Notes: generated by a model not told the origin, from the sequence alone. A DNA stretch of 64,000 nucleotides from Sinonovacula constricta (GCA_007844125.1 CM017558.1:44110460-44174459); one strand, 5' to 3'. Counted from the stretch's first letter, positions 1-12,812 are shown. A program made the numbers and translations.

Positions 1-131
1 GTCACATATAAAATGCGTTAAATCTTACATAGAAAGTACATGAGTGTTTGCTGGGCGTTTTTATTAAATCTTCTTATGAAAAATATATCAGACATAGTTT
101 TGACCCCCACCCTCATTCTTAATCCAATCAG

Positions 132-370
132 ATGTAGAAGTGAGAGGTTCGACCAGTAGCAGCCTCTTCATCAAATATGCGGATAATGTAATAGAAGAGG
201 TTTCGGTTTGCCACGTCTTCTACCCCGGAAAGAACACCAGCACACGGAAACCAGGAGACTGGAACTTCTTGCTGTCCCCAACAGCCGATGCAGACGGCAT
301 TTATCTTCCCGCTAGAATTGTCAATAGAGATCCTCTTATGATACAGGAGTGTCTCAGTAACGACATGTAG
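132..370 (+). CDS. Candidate last coding exon of an unrecognised gene
   Basis: The sequence before 132 is pyrimidine-rich and ends in CAG at 129-131, a good splice acceptor. From there one frame, entered with two leading bases, runs open for about 78 codons to TAG at 368-370. The peptide begins DVEVRGSTSSSLFIKYADNV and ends with IQECLSNDM. It is soluble-looking, with no membrane segment and a balanced composition. The stretch is clearly richer in G and C than the AT-rich surroundings, as expected for real coding sequence here. There is no strong in-frame ATG near the start, so the rest of the gene would lie left of the window. An AATAAA signal follows about 320 bases downstream. I do not recognise a domain. 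A weak resemblance (SSLFIKYA against GSLLHIYQ) links it to the decayed fragments near 41.1 and 60.5 kb. Exon status is inference from splice site, base composition and frame. Confidence 0.5.
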
Positions 371-1275
371 GTTGACGTTTGATTTTACATAGCTTTCATG
401 TAAATTTCCATAATCTTGTTTGAATTATTTTGTATTGATTACAATGTAGCACGTCGGTTCGTTTGGCTTTTACAAAAGGTGTGTCAACAAACAGTTTTGC
501 TCTATGGCCTTAAATCACATACTTGCCTTAAGGAGGCTATCACCTTCCAAGACGTTAAGGTTTTAAACAAATTATCCTACAACCCCAGGATGATTGTCTT
601 TCGTTTCTTGATATTTTATTGGTGTCACAAAGGCAAATAACTTAAACTTACATTTCCGAATGAAGACCCCAAATGTTGTTAGCAGAATATTCAATAAACA
701 GATCTTCGCTTAAAAGCAAGGTCTGCGAGATATGATGGTATGAAACACATATTATTCCTGCCGTGACCACTACCTTCATATATAGCAAAACCTATTTTTT
801 CTTTTGAATATATTTAATATCTTACTAATTTCGGAATTCCCCCCAAATTTCAATCCAGAAACAAACAGCATAATTCAATTTGTACACTGATGTCACACCA
901 TTAACTAAAATCTGTTCGTTTACATTTCAGTAGACAACTGGACACATTGGAGGACTGTTTCTATCTAAGCGAAATATATTACAACAATGCTGTCAAATTT
1001 ATAACAAGCAGATAAAGCCACATATCTACTACAGAAGAGACTCGTAACCCCATTGAGGGTTACAAGCCATGATTAATAGAAATATAAAGACAATACTTAA
1101 CATTTAAATTGTATAAAAGTCAACTAACTTAAATGATCTGCTTTTCGTGCTAATGTTGATTGCATTTTATCCTGTAGCTGAATTGATAGCTAAAATTTCC
1201 AAAACTCGTAAAACACAGAAAAATACATTTACCTTTGTTTGACATACTCAGGCTATGAATGCGGTCTTTGTTCTC
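371..1275. other. Probable 3' UTR, then featureless AT-rich DNA
   Basis: The first ~330 bases are consistent with a 3' untranslated region of the exon ending at 370. The remainder is AT-rich, without repeats or open frames I would support; the short frame at 416-640 has no coding character. Confidence 0.35.
693..698 (+). terminator. Polyadenylation signal candidate AATAAA
   Basis: This is the first AATAAA downstream of the stop codon at 370, about 320 bases away, a normal 3' UTR distance. A T-rich stretch follows some 100 bases later. In DNA this AT-rich the hexamer is frequent by chance, so support comes mainly from its position. Confidence 0.35.
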
Positions 1276-1280
1276 CAGTT

Positions 1281-2030
1281 AAATGTCATAGAGATGATGT
1301 CACTGACTTAAATTAACAGTCAATAAGAAACGGTAGACGTCATGGACGTTTGTTTATCATAAATTTTCTAATAATAGAAGTTATGTTGACGTTTGTTTAG
1401 CATTTATGTTTTGCTTTACACAATAGATGTCGGTAATTATTCAAGTGCGAGGAGTATGTCATTTATTTTGTTTACATTCATGCTTCAAGCAGTAGATGAC
1501 ATTGACATTTCGTCACAATTAAGGCTTCAAGCTGTAGAGACAGTTGCTGGCGGTTTACCATCCTATAATTGAACAACTAATGCCATTTACCTTAGTTTAT
1601 AATTCTGTTTTAACAAAAGATGTCAATGACGTTAGTTTACTCTCGAAAGTTTTAAGCAGTAGAGGCCATTGATGGAGGTTTACAATCCAGTCTTAAAACA
1701 ATTAATGCCACTGGCCTTATTTTATAATTCAGGCTTTAAACAGAATATGTCATTGTCGTTAGTTTAATATTTTGTCTTGATACGAAACAGTTGATACGAT
1801 TGATGTAAGTTAGGAACCAGTCTTTAACCAGTTTATACAAGAGACGTTAGTCGATGCCATTGACCTTAGTTTACAATCCAGTCTTTGCCAAAGAAGTTCG
1901 CTTATAATCGAATCATTAGTTAGTAGATGTCATTTCAAAAGATGGCATTACAGTAGATGACTTTCCAGTAGTTGCTACTCTAGTAGATTTCATTCTCCAG
2001 TAGATGCCATAGGCGTTTGTTTACCACAAT
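1281..2030 (+). repeat. Degenerate minisatellite, period about 42 bp, roughly 15 units
   Basis: A motif close to AGATGYCATTGACGTTAGTT, followed by TACAATYCAGTCTTAAACA, recurs at about 1336, 1376, 1494, 1537, 1579, 1619, 1662, 1706, 1746, 1853, 1925 and 2004. The most regular part (1494-1746) has spacings of 40-44 bases. Units are far diverged, and the right end is compressed into shorter AGATG-only units (1925-2004). It has no open frame across it. It appears old and is not seen elsewhere in the window. Confidence 0.7.
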
Positions 2031-2059
2031 AATAGTTTTCGACAGTCATGCTTCATTTG

Positions 2060-4385
2060 TAGTTTTTAACGTTATTTATGCATTTAACCTTCAATTACGC
2101 GATGTAGAATACATTTCTTGACACTTGAAACATAACCAAAGATGTCATAAATCTTTGTTGTCAGTTCCAATTATAAAATGAGTTGTGTTTGTTTAATGGT
2201 AATATTGGACATTCAACAACAAGGATAGCAACAGCGAAACAACTACAGTAGCTGACCAACAAATTAGGTTTCATGAACGGTTAAAACACTGGTATTCTTT
2301 TAGTGTTAATGTATTAAAACAATGGAACCCTAGCGAAATACAGTGGTATCTCCTAAATATCACTCGATTGCCTCCCTTGAGACTGGAAAATTTTCTTTGA
2401 ATAGTTCCGGTTTATCGGGAAAATTCCACGATCGAGCCTTCGTGAAATTATATTTGCAACGTAAATAACAGGATCGGAAGTGTTGTATCCAACATTCTTT
2501 ATTATTCGGTACGTATTTGTTGGCATGGTGTAAAGTATATACATCACATTGTGCAAAAAACCTTATGCCTGAAACATTATAGCGTATTTCTTCAAGTGTA
2601 TGTAACAAAATATAACATTACTCGATGTAAATAGTAGCAGAAAGTTATGTTTTAGTTCCTATAGGTTTTAGTGTAAACCGCAATGGATGATGTCCAACAT
2701 TAAAAACCCATCCGTTGTTGAATGTTTTTATGCTAATTGATGTTTCGCTAGCCATTAGTTCATATGTAAAATAAAGCATATTTTTGTATATATTAACATG
2801 TAACATCAGTATATGAATAAATATTTTATTAAAAGTATAATTAAATAGAAAATGAGTCTTTGTTTTCCTTTATATAAAACATGACATCTCGGACTCCTAA
2901 GGATACTTTCTATAATATTATAGGAAAGGGGTGCAAGGTTGGGGTTTTGGCACATATAAAAGTCCTTTTTAACATCCATAAACTTTCATAAAGATATTAA
3001 ACGACCTTTTTATATTATTTTAGCGAACATGGCGTCATGGCTTGATTTTATGAGCAATGTTTGTTAAAGAAAAATCATTATAAAAAGTGAACTTTATGTC
3101 ATTTTGGATATGCAAAATAGTGTTAATCTTTCAAAACTTAAACAAACGTATGCTACTATCAGAAGTTTTGTCACATGCTGTATAATCACATGTGGTTTTT
3201 TTTAAATGCAAATGTCACCTGCCATTGTTACCATAAAATGCGTCTTTCTTTGTCAAAATCGAACACAATTAACAATTAGCGACATCGGCGATGCAAGAAA
3301 AGTTCATAGACCGGCAAATAATGCTTCAGTGTCACAGAACTGCCCGCTCGATATGCTATGGAATTATACCACTATCAAGAATAATTTAAACGTTTCATGC
3401 AGACCTTACAATATCAAATCGTGATTAATGGTCCTGATTTGAGCTGAAAAGTTGCGCTTAACTGTAAAGTATAATGGGTACCTGTGTATTCAAAGCGCTG
3501 TTCATAATTAACCATTTAAATTATTTATACTATTACCTTCCGGGTTCTTTTTCGAACGTGCAAGGAAAGGGCAACTGTTATGGTTGGTAGTGTGGTCTCC
3601 CCTACCCTGTATCTTTTACACAAATACATGTAGTGCATTTTATAATTTCATGATTAGATTTTTTTGTGTGTTTTGAAACCATGGGATATGTGCCAATATA
3701 GATATAATTTCGTTCAATTGGTGTGTAAGATTGAACATTTCAGCTAGAAACGTATAGAATGAAGACAGACTACAGAATGCAATCCATGTAAGCAGTTATT
3801 GTCCAGTTGCAATGTGAGATTGTAATGCTACTAACATAGTAGAATTACTTTTATAGAATGTGGCTACTAAAATTAAAGATGCGCGCACGTTTTGACTCGA
3901 CGAAAATATAAAGAGTGTGTTTCCGTAAATGTTATGTAAACTAGATAAAGAACAATGCAACTTGATGTTATATTAGTTTACCTAACATAATTTCGAAATC
4001 TTGGTAGACGAGAAGAAAATAGCAAACGTTCAATAATGTCGCAACAATATGTTCATCAACAAATAGTAGTATTTTGGCGTTTTCCTTAGAACAACTTCTT
4101 TACATATTTAAATTTAAATCCATTATTTTATAGAAGTCGTTTTGATGTCGCTTATTAAACTAAGGGTTATATATGAGAATAAAACAACACATTATTATTA
4201 TTTATAATGGTTAGAACTAAAGGAATACCACTAATACAAATTTATGACTTGCACAGTAGTCACCTTACACTGAATATGTAAAAACGTCTTGGCAATATGA
4301 CATTTCGTTTGGTGTTAACTGAACAGGTACATGCCCCTGGAGACACTTAAACTAGTTTACATGCGTGTAAGATCAAGCTACGAAA
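2060..4385. other. Non-coding AT-rich stretch, no supported feature
   Basis: Only short frames occur (for example 2360-2608 minus and 3206-3424 plus). They lack coding composition, convincing splice sites or any similarity to other parts of the window. No tandem repeat or tRNA-like element was seen. Confidence 0.4.
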
Positions 4386-4389
4386 GAAT

Positions 4390-4745
4390 ATAATCAGAAT
4401 ATATGACAAAGTCCCATGAGCATTGCAACATATACCAAACTCCGAAAAGACACAGAACAAAGGTATTTCACTTGCAAGCTAAGCGAAAAGTAAGAACAAA
4501 TTTGTAATGAGTCATTTAACGAAAAGAGCAAACCCAACAGTTACCACCTTGGAACGGTCAGTCGTCAATATGGACCGACTGGGGTGCTTTAATCGGTTTT
4601 ATAGAGCTTTAACCTCGCACTTCCTGACGAGTTTCTCAAATGCAAGCAATGACAAGAAAAACGATCTATTTGAATACAAAATGTCCAAGCGCTGATATTT
4701 TCTATTTGTTATGACGAAAGTAGTGACGTCATTAAAAATGTCGAC
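4390..4745 (-). repeat. CGGTC hairpin-core repeat, near full length
   Basis: One of the most complete members of a dispersed family found about 14 times here. Read on the minus strand it has, in order: a GACGTCACTACTTTCGTCAT block, a 'CAGCGCTTGGACAT' block, 'AGGAAGTGCGAGGTTA', a hairpin core CAGTCG-N10-CGACTG, 'CTTTCCAAGG'-like and 'GTTTGCTCTTTT'-like blocks, and a distal TGCAATGCTCATRGGACTTT block. It carries no coding frame or RNA polymerase III box that I can see, so it may be a MITE or a non-tRNA SINE. The family is defined only from this window. Confidence 0.7.
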
Positions 4746-4849
4746 ATAGTGTTTAGAAAAGAATATGGTATTATTTCGATTTGAAAAAACTACACAAAAA
4801 TGGTTGACTATAAATAAAATTAACTTTCTGAAAAGAATATAAGGCAGAC

Positions 4850-4968
4850 AGACTGTCTACAAGACCAAACCACGGACGTATCCTAGGAAGACTGTCTACA
4901 AGATCATGCCACGAAAGTTTCCAAGGAAAACTGTCTACAAGATTAACCCAGGAAAGTATCCAAGAAAA
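4850..4968 (+). repeat. Tandem repeat, 39 bp x 3
   Basis: ACTGTCTACAAGA recurs at 4852, 4891 and 4930, exactly 39 bases apart, with the rest of each unit (ACGAAAGTATCCWAGGAAR-like) partly conserved. Because 39 is a multiple of three, the minus strand shows a short frame with a repeating LVDS motif. I regard that frame as a by-product of the repeat and not a gene. Confidence 0.8.
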
Positions 4969-6469
4969 CAACCAATAACAATAAACAATAAATAAAAAGC
5001 CTACTTTGCAGAATAATTTATCGTTTATATGGCTAGATCACATACTCTTTATATTAAAATTATGCAAGTATTTTTTTTCTGAAAGTTGTTTTAAATTTCA
5101 GCTACCGATTGTACTGCAACGTTCTTGTTTAATAGAAATTCATTTGTCATTTAAACATTATTCTTTACATGGAAGTCTATAAAACATAATTATTAATTCA
5201 AGCACGCAAATAACCACTTGGGAGGGGATAAATTAAACATATCTTTTTAAGCCTGGACGGTGTAGGTGTACAGGAATCGCTAACACTACTTCCACAAAAT
5301 AACTCAAAGTGACTGTTAACACTATTGATATAACCTAACAACTTAGGATGAGTTATTACTTCTTATTTTCATTACCTTCTGTCAGGTGGGTCAGCGTTAG
5401 AACACATTTTACAACCTCTATCTCTGGAACTATAAATAATTTCTAGGTTCTCATCATGCAATAATTATCTTCTATTTAAACAAAACACTGGTATACACCA
5501 AAGGTTTGTTGAAGAAATCAGCACAACCTAATGACCAACCAACAGGTTTTAGAAATTTTTAACAGGTTTTGACAAAAAATATGTAACTTATACACATTTC
5601 GTACACACAGTTTGGAATCAAATGGTTTTATTCTTTTCAATTTTACTTTTCTACACTAACAGTGTTGTTAATTATACTTTCAAGCAATTTCTATGTTCCT
5701 TTAATATTTTTATTAAATGTTTTATAGTGTGAAGTGCGTTAAAGAAGCGGCTTTCCAGAATTTGTTTCTTTGCTTTCTGCTGTGTAAAAATAACAAATTA
5801 TACGGGATACAAGCATATGTGTCGCAAACATATTGTATTGCAAACTATAGCCAGTGCACTAAAGGCAGTGCACATCTGTGGCTTTGTGTTTGTTATAACA
5901 CCAGTGAAAGACAGCAGGTTAGATTACAGTTATGAAGCCATTCAATAATGAGCTGTATAAATTAGCAGTTAAGATAAGAAGTCGGTACCATTCCGTGTCA
6001 CGACTCGGCGATCAATAGGAAATGACAGAGCCTCAGCCTGATGTCATAAAACCATTCAATATTGACAATAAACAACAGCTTGTTAAGTGAAGATTCTTTT
6101 TCAAGATAATCTACAGTGTTCGATATGTACACAGTATTTATTTGTTTATTTGTTATGAAGACGCAAGACGCATCTGCGTATAACCTCGAACATAGATGCA
6201 GTACGTTTGTCTTTATTTTTCTTTTGATATATGAAGTTACTGCAATTTTATCGTGTGACGAAATTTATTATCCCTAACTGCAGGGACTGTTTTAACTCAA
6301 ACCATTCTCTCGTAAGGGACTGTTTATTTACTGGGGCTTATATTTACATATTGTGCATACATTATTAGTTTATTAAAATTAAGGTTATATTGTCTGTAGG
6401 TTGTATTCTTTGATCAGCTCTTAATTCGCGATTAAGGTGCTTACTGTTAGTTGTCTCGCTTTGACCGTA

Positions 6470-6720
6470 TATTTTGTTAAGATTGTGAGAAAAGTGCAAG
6501 GTTGGAGCGCTCCACAAACCAGATTTGAATATTCCAGTCGGTTCTTTTGCCAAATGACCTTCCAAGGCCTTGTTTTATATCTGTGTATGTGTAATATCTC
6601 ATCTCTGTGTGTCACTTTTCCATTTACTCTGCGTGCCTTTGTTAAGTGGCAGTTTATATTTGAAGTAATTTTCATAGGCCCCCTACTTATTTCCCTTTTT
6701 ATTGTGATTCATTGACATAC
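6470..6720 (+). repeat. CGGTC hairpin-core repeat, diverged copy
   Basis: Recognised from GTGCAAGGTTGGAGCGCTC, CCAGTCGGTTCTTTTGCC, ACCTTCCAAGG and a distal GTCACTTTTCCATTTACTCT block. It belongs to the subfamily with a 'GTCACTWTTACATTTACCATG'-type tail, shared with 22.6 and 54.7 kb. It lies in a stretch of unit 1 (5.93-7.31 kb) that is absent from unit 2, so that stretch arose after the two units separated or was lost from unit 2. Confidence 0.55.
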
Positions 6721-9462
6721 ATAAAACAACAAACACTCTAGAAACTCAAACTCTGAAGTTGTCATTGGTTTCTTAAATACATCTTATTATTAACAACAAA
6801 ACCCACAACAAAATCAACATTAAAACTGTCAACCGTAATATCTAGATATGTATCTACTCAATAGCAAAACACTTCTCCTATAGAGGATATAAGATAATAT
6901 CACGAGTTTACTTATTTCTAAAAAGTAGATACCGTAGGTATCAATTTTTAAAGATTTTTTTTTTAAATTCAGCACTGGATGGAGAAAATTTTTTTCTTAA
7001 AATGTGGCATACACGCCAACATTAACGTAGACAAAACATTAGTTGCGTTAATTTCAGATTAGGGATATTACACCTTTACGCTTGTTTTAACTTATGCCAT
7101 TTATTAATGGTAAGTGAAGTCATTTAAGACAAAGATACAAAACTATCTAAGAAAAAGCGGAATGTTAAATTTCAGTAGGAAAGATGAAATGAAATGAAGA
7201 AGAAATGATGATATAGTAAAAGAAATTAACTGGCCAACGATATTTCGAAAATAGTACGTAATATTGATCAACTCTGATAACATCCTCGTGGAGTCAAATT
7301 TTAAACTTAAATTAAGGCTTTAAGAAAGCATTTTCAAGTAGTATCAGCCACCTGTCAAGTCATCGTTAAATTGAAATGCAATGGATGCTATATAACGAAT
7401 TATTCCGCTAGCGGTAGCAGTCAGCAAGGAATCTTCTGACAAGTTTTGTAAGAACATCTCAAACCTAATTGAGAGTAAACTAACAATTTTTTTTATCTTA
7501 AACATTTTTATAAAATGCAGACAAAATGAAGCTATTCTACATAAGTACTTTTAAACACCCATTACACATAGAATCAATACAAACGTTGTCGTAAGAATTT
7601 TGACGAAAGGTTTTCTTTAACATGTGACATTAAAACCAATTAATCTTTTTTTTTATTGATGTATGATGTTTTTGTAGGAATTCATAAACATGGGAGAAGC
7701 TTTTCGTGTTAAAATTCTGGTTTGATTTTAATCTTTTAAAATGTCTGTTTGTGACTCTCAGTACCTGTAGGAATATCCATGAAGGATCTGGTATACTAGT
7801 GGCAACTACTGAGCAGTCAGTTAGTTATCTTTGTAGTAGAAGACCTCACACAAATATTAAGATGTTGACAGCTTTATCTGCTGGTGCAACCATTCGTTTT
7901 CCATGTATATTTTGAAACCATTGTTATACGCGTTGAACTGACAGTTAGAGTTCCAAAAGGTATACTCTCCCCATGGAGAAACTGAGCAAATATATGAACT
8001 CAGACTGTACGGTCAAGGTCAAAGTCATTGCTGGCATTTAATTGAAGTATTGTCTGTCATAAATTGTCATTTAAATCATTCCTAAACAGTTTAAATGGGA
8101 CATAATATGTAACTTGTCTGGCTACAGTATTCTATTGTGAGCTTAGACCGTATATCTATTATCTGCGTAGATGGATCAATAGCAACTTGCTTTTGCATTA
8201 ACTAAAGAATCACATCAACTTTTATTAAAAAGACACCATACAAGGTGACAATTCAGCAGAACTAAGCCCGTTAGCAATGAGGGAGAAAATATGACAATTC
8301 ATAGCTAATCTTTAGTTTAATCGTGCCGATGGAATTATTGCAAAGACGGCTGATATTGCATGCTTAACATGTCCAACAATTTTTGCAATATCACATGTGT
8401 AATTCATATAAACAAAACATTTACGACATAATTATTTTATTTTATACAAAGTTATATAATCTTTTATCTTTTTGCATTTTGCACCCTTTCGGTCGACTTC
8501 TTCACTGTAAATTAATGACACCTGCGGCATACATGCAGGTAGAATTATGTTTACCTGATGTTTTATCAGTTAAATATGGGTTACATAGATGATTTATTTA
8601 AGACAGCTGAAAAAACACTAGAAGTTACGATTATATCATTGACATTTTATTTGGCTAATGACGTTGAAAATCAGTATTTTTTAAAACGATGAAATCCTTC
8701 CATTCAAAACAAATAGATATCATCACTAGTTATTACATTATTGTTTTGCTTAAAGAAAACTATTTATACACATTAATTATATACGGCATTTTAAATTATT
8801 CACAAAACTTGTAAGCACAACGCAATATAATATCGAGTTACTTTTCTTTCTGCATATGCTCACTGACCCTTCGTGACCTAGATAAATGTCAATTCATGTA
8901 CACATACTCATTACGTCACATGCGTGTTCCGTTCAGATTTTCAACGGAACATGCATTCTAGAGTAAAATGGGCATACACCCAAAGGATTTCCTTAAATGT
9001 AGAAAATGATGTAGCCAATATTAAATATTTTCTTCACTTTTTAATTTGAGGTAAAAATAATTTGTGATTATTTAGATATAGCCGGATAAATTGCCTCCAG
9101 TAAGATATTTCTCGATTTAGTACTCCAGGGACTTCATTGTTTGGAAAACGACAACAAAATAATTACATTTCATACTTATTCGACTGTCATTTAATTGTAA
9201 TTTGGTGTTCCCAGTTCGAGATTACCATCCGCCGAAAGGCACGTAGCCGACGTAAATTGTTGACAACTTATAAACATACATGAAAGGTCCATGTCCTTTC
9301 CGCCGAGCTCTTGTCCGCTTTTGAAAACGAAGATTGAAAAAAATACTTATAAAGGCTATTTCATATGCTTCTAAATTATAAAATTTCAAATTTAGGCCAC
9401 TTAAACGTTATTTATGATTTATTTAGGTAAGCACAGTTCTTCGCCAACTTATGCTGTTGGCC

Positions 9463-9567
<105 letters not shown>

Positions 9568-9663
9568 CAAGGCTCAACAATTTGAGTTACTAAATATTAT
9601 CTTAGCAGCTTAGTTTATCTTATGTACAAACATACACAAGTACTCTACAACTTCGTACACAAT

Positions 9664-9666
<3 letters not shown>

Positions 9667-9747
<81 letters not shown>

Positions 9748-9768
9748 TTTCTCTCTCTCTTTCTCGTT

Positions 9769-9854
<86 letters not shown>
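9667..9854. repeat. Compound microsatellite (AT)n-(CT)n-(AT)n
   Basis: About 78 bases of AT alternation (9667-9744), then a T run and an imperfect CT tract (9751-9822), then another AT tract (9822-9854). Open frames through it in both directions are low-complexity artefacts (IYIYIY and REREER patterns). It is absent from the paralogous site in unit 2. Confidence 0.95.
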
Positions 9855-9856
<2 letters not shown>

Positions 9857-11632
9857 ATGAGAACATAGGAACGGTTCATCATGGCTCATTTAGTGTCTGA
9901 TGATGACAAAGAGAGATGGCTACATTTTATCAGTAGGCTTAAGTGGACCATACATGGATATGGAAGGTAAAATATAACCAATTGCAGCACTCTTAAGACC
10001 TGGTGTATCAACTTACATAATCAAACGCACCCCAATGCATTTAACTTTTGAGGTTTTACCTTCTATAATATAATATAAGAATATAATAAAATAAAACATC
10101 AGGATCTCTCATCTGTTTGGCAATATCTTGATGAAAATTCTCTGTAAAATGAGCTGTGTATTCCAAAGGTCTTAGTGCAGTTTCTATCAATAAAACATCA
10201 ATGAAGCGGAAATAACAAAATAAAAGACACATCAGCGCAGCTTAAAGACGAAAGTCTCTATAATTTACCTGGACCTTTAGTGTGTAATTAAAATTTCTTT
10301 TTCTCTTAGTTTGTGAACCGACACATTGTCCGGGTTATAAATCACTCAACACGAGAAATAAGGGTCTCTAAATTGGGTCACCGAATTGGGAGTTTGTGTT
10401 TAATTGCAGAACACTAGGTGAAGTAATCAGAGTTTCTGTGGGAATTTAAGTGAGGGTTGACAGGAGATTTTTCTTCTTGGTGTTGACAGAGTGGAGGGAG
10501 ATCAAAGACATTTCACAGGCCTTTGTGCCAAAGTAGCGGTAAGTAACAAGAACACTAGCATGGTCACTAGCACCAGCATTTGAAACATAAAGTTAAAATC
10601 TTACAGATGAACACGACAGTACTGCATGGAAGTAAGGCGATATAAATAATGCGTTAATGTGTACATAAATGTGAATATTGTTTATTTCTCTGAAGAAATT
10701 CCAATAATTATGTGCAAACTATGCTGGGTTGAAAAAAAACTTTAAAAGTGTAATAGTTAAATAAATTGTTTTCATAAAAGTCTTCACAAATATTGGATTT
10801 CTTTCAATATGATCTCAAAATGTGGCCCCCTCCTCCTCACCAGCATCATTTACCTCTGGATCAAGGTGATATCTGGTATTTACTGGTTGAATTTCTGGAA
10901 TTTTAAATAAAATGAAATTATATCTGACAACTTATTTTATTAAAATAGACAACTTGATGAAGATAATTAAATATTTACATCATTTGGTTAATCAATCTAT
11001 AGTTCAAAGCAGTTTACACATTACAAGTTGAACACAAATTACTGATTTTTTTTTTTCGAAATCCACCTTTCTGTTCAATAACTGTTTTTAAACGTATATG
11101 GCATGCATACAGATTTAAATTTGGAATTACTTTGAAGTGCATTTCACTTTGATGATTTTGTTTAATAACATCATTGTTATTTTATCTCATCTTTTTAATA
11201 ATTTGGGGTTTAAACACAGGCCCAATTAGACCTACTTTACTCCATATTACGTCTATAAACAAGGTGAGGCTTATCTAGCTTATTGAGTATTTACCCTGGT
11301 GTACAGCAGGGTCAGTGTTTCATGAGCGAAAGGGATAAACACGATAAGTATATATCGCACCCTTATCATAACCTCTTCATGAATAAAACAAATCATGAAT
11401 AGGCATGTCATTAATGTTAAAAAGCTAATCGGCATACCTAATGTGCTATAAACAGGTCTTAATTGTTTGCCAATTAACAACCAATTCACTCCTCACTGAA
11501 CAAAATAGTACTGACAACTATTTTTAGTTTTTACACAATATTACAACAATTTTAGTTAGTGTTTCATCTGACGTAGACAGAGAGAATATAAAATTTCGAT
11601 GTTGTTCTAAACTTCCCGTGAATGAGCCACAA

Positions 11633-11916
11633 TTTCAAAGAGATGATCACGTGTTTCAAAGCGTCGCTGTGATTGGTCAGAATCCCAGACACACACTAGA
11701 CGGTCTCTTTTGTGCGATACGTATACGATGATTTAATGCGTTTGTCTAGGTTATGAACCAATAAAACGCATCGTAGAAGAAACGAGGGGGCAAAATATGC
11801 AGGGTAAATGTATGTTTGTAGCGATTGGTTTGATTATTGGCAAGAGTGTGTGGTAATTACGTCCCGGAAAGGCAAAAATGACGTGCGTTATCTTTCAAAG
11901 GCGTTTTCACGTGTTT
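11633..11916. promoter_or_regulatory. Promoter-like patch: duplicated composite motif plus CCAAT boxes
   Basis: The arrangement TTTCAAAG, seven bases, CACGTGTTT occurs at 11633-11656 and again at 11893-11916, with identical spacing. CACGTG is the core E-box bound by bHLH/bHLH-ZIP factors. Between the two lie four CCAAT boxes (reverse at 11672, 11824 and 11836; forward at 11758), and a TGACGTG CRE-like site is at 11879. The patch is GC-richer than its surroundings and has several CpGs. It lies in a part of unit 1 with no counterpart in unit 2. Promoter or enhancer function is inference; no TATA box or initiator can be assigned. Confidence 0.35.
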
Positions 11917-12620
11917 AATTTTGCCGAAAGATGCAAAGTTTTGAATAGGGATAGCTCTGCGTTTGCTTAATAGATTGTAATGTGATTTTTGGGAAAAGAA
12001 TAACTGAAAAAAAACCTTCCTTTTTATTTTTTCTAGAAGCGAATTTATTTGATCTTATATAAAGTATTGTGCGTTATAAAATACAAAAAATCTTGAAAAT
12101 CAAATAATTTTCAAACAAGACATCAAAATGTGAGACACTATTCCCTCCGTTCATGTTAGAAAAAGATTTCGGTCAAGTTTGACCCATTTTAACTTAGTTT
12201 TGTGTATCTAGTCGCATTTAAACAATATGGAATTCAATATTGTTCGGGGCTGTTACAAAATACTAAAATGAACGCAATGGATGCACTTTTAAAATTATTC
12301 ATGTTTTATTATTTTATCATAATAAGAATGTTGGAAAGTCTAGATCTCTTATAGAAAAGTAGAAAGTTGATTATGACATTTTTATTTTTATTATTGACAT
12401 TTTTTAAGGAGTACCCTTTATGACTTAGACACATGGTTCCTTTTACCATAACCAACTGTGAGTATTGACCGGTCATTGTAAGGACTTTGTCTTACATTTG
12501 AAATGTTACAGTAGGCTAGATAGTCATTGAAGGTCTCGAAATTGGACCAAAATGTCTTGGACAGCATTTCTTTGATTGCCAGATGAGTGACCTAGTGCCC
12601 ATTTGTGACACCTTCGACAT

Positions 12621-12746
12621 ATGGACCCAGAAGAAATGTTAAAGCAACTTGGCGAAATCATGGAAAAATCCAGAGGATCTGCTGACCCTCAATCAAGCGG
12701 TTACAAGTTATTAACATCCAAACGTTGGACTTTCAGTAACAGATAA
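12621..12746 (+). CDS. Possible small coding frame, 41 residues, unrecognised
   Basis: An ATG at 12621 opens a 41-codon frame ending at TAA 12744-12746. It begins MDPEEMLKQLGEIMEKSRGS and ends with KLLTSKRWTFSNR. The composition (acidic and lysine-rich amphipathic start, few rare residues) is unlike the I/F/Y/N/K-heavy junk frames of this AT-rich region. It lies between the end of unit 1 and the start of unit 2, about 700 bases downstream of the promoter-like patch at 11.6-11.95 kb. It may be a first coding exon, a small protein or chance. I see no strong GTRAGT donor in it, and no family is recognised. Confidence 0.25.
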   Translation: MDPEEMLKQLGEIMEKSRGSADPQSSGYKLLTSKRWTFSNR

Positions 12747-12751
12747 ATAGT

Positions 12752-12812
12752 CATGTGTGTATGTGTGTGCACGCGCGTGTGTATGTGTGTGTGTTTCCGC
12801 GCGTGTGTAAAC
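12752..12812 (+). repeat. Imperfect (GT)n microsatellite
   Basis: GT-rich tract with CGCG interruptions. A similar tract occurs at the paralogous position in unit 3 (27508-27570), and both are followed by homologous flanks containing TTTAAATTTGC and GAGTTGTTTTG. The microsatellite therefore probably predates the duplication of units 2 and 3. Confidence 0.85.

Noticed and set aside
6020..6090. Short frame MTEPQPDVIKPFNIDNKQQL
   Set aside because: Only 22 codons, no splice support and no conservation inside the window; too short to support.
9610..9900. Long frames on both strands through the AT/CT tracts
   Set aside because: IYIYIY and RERERE strings are translations of dinucleotide repeats, open on both strands at once.
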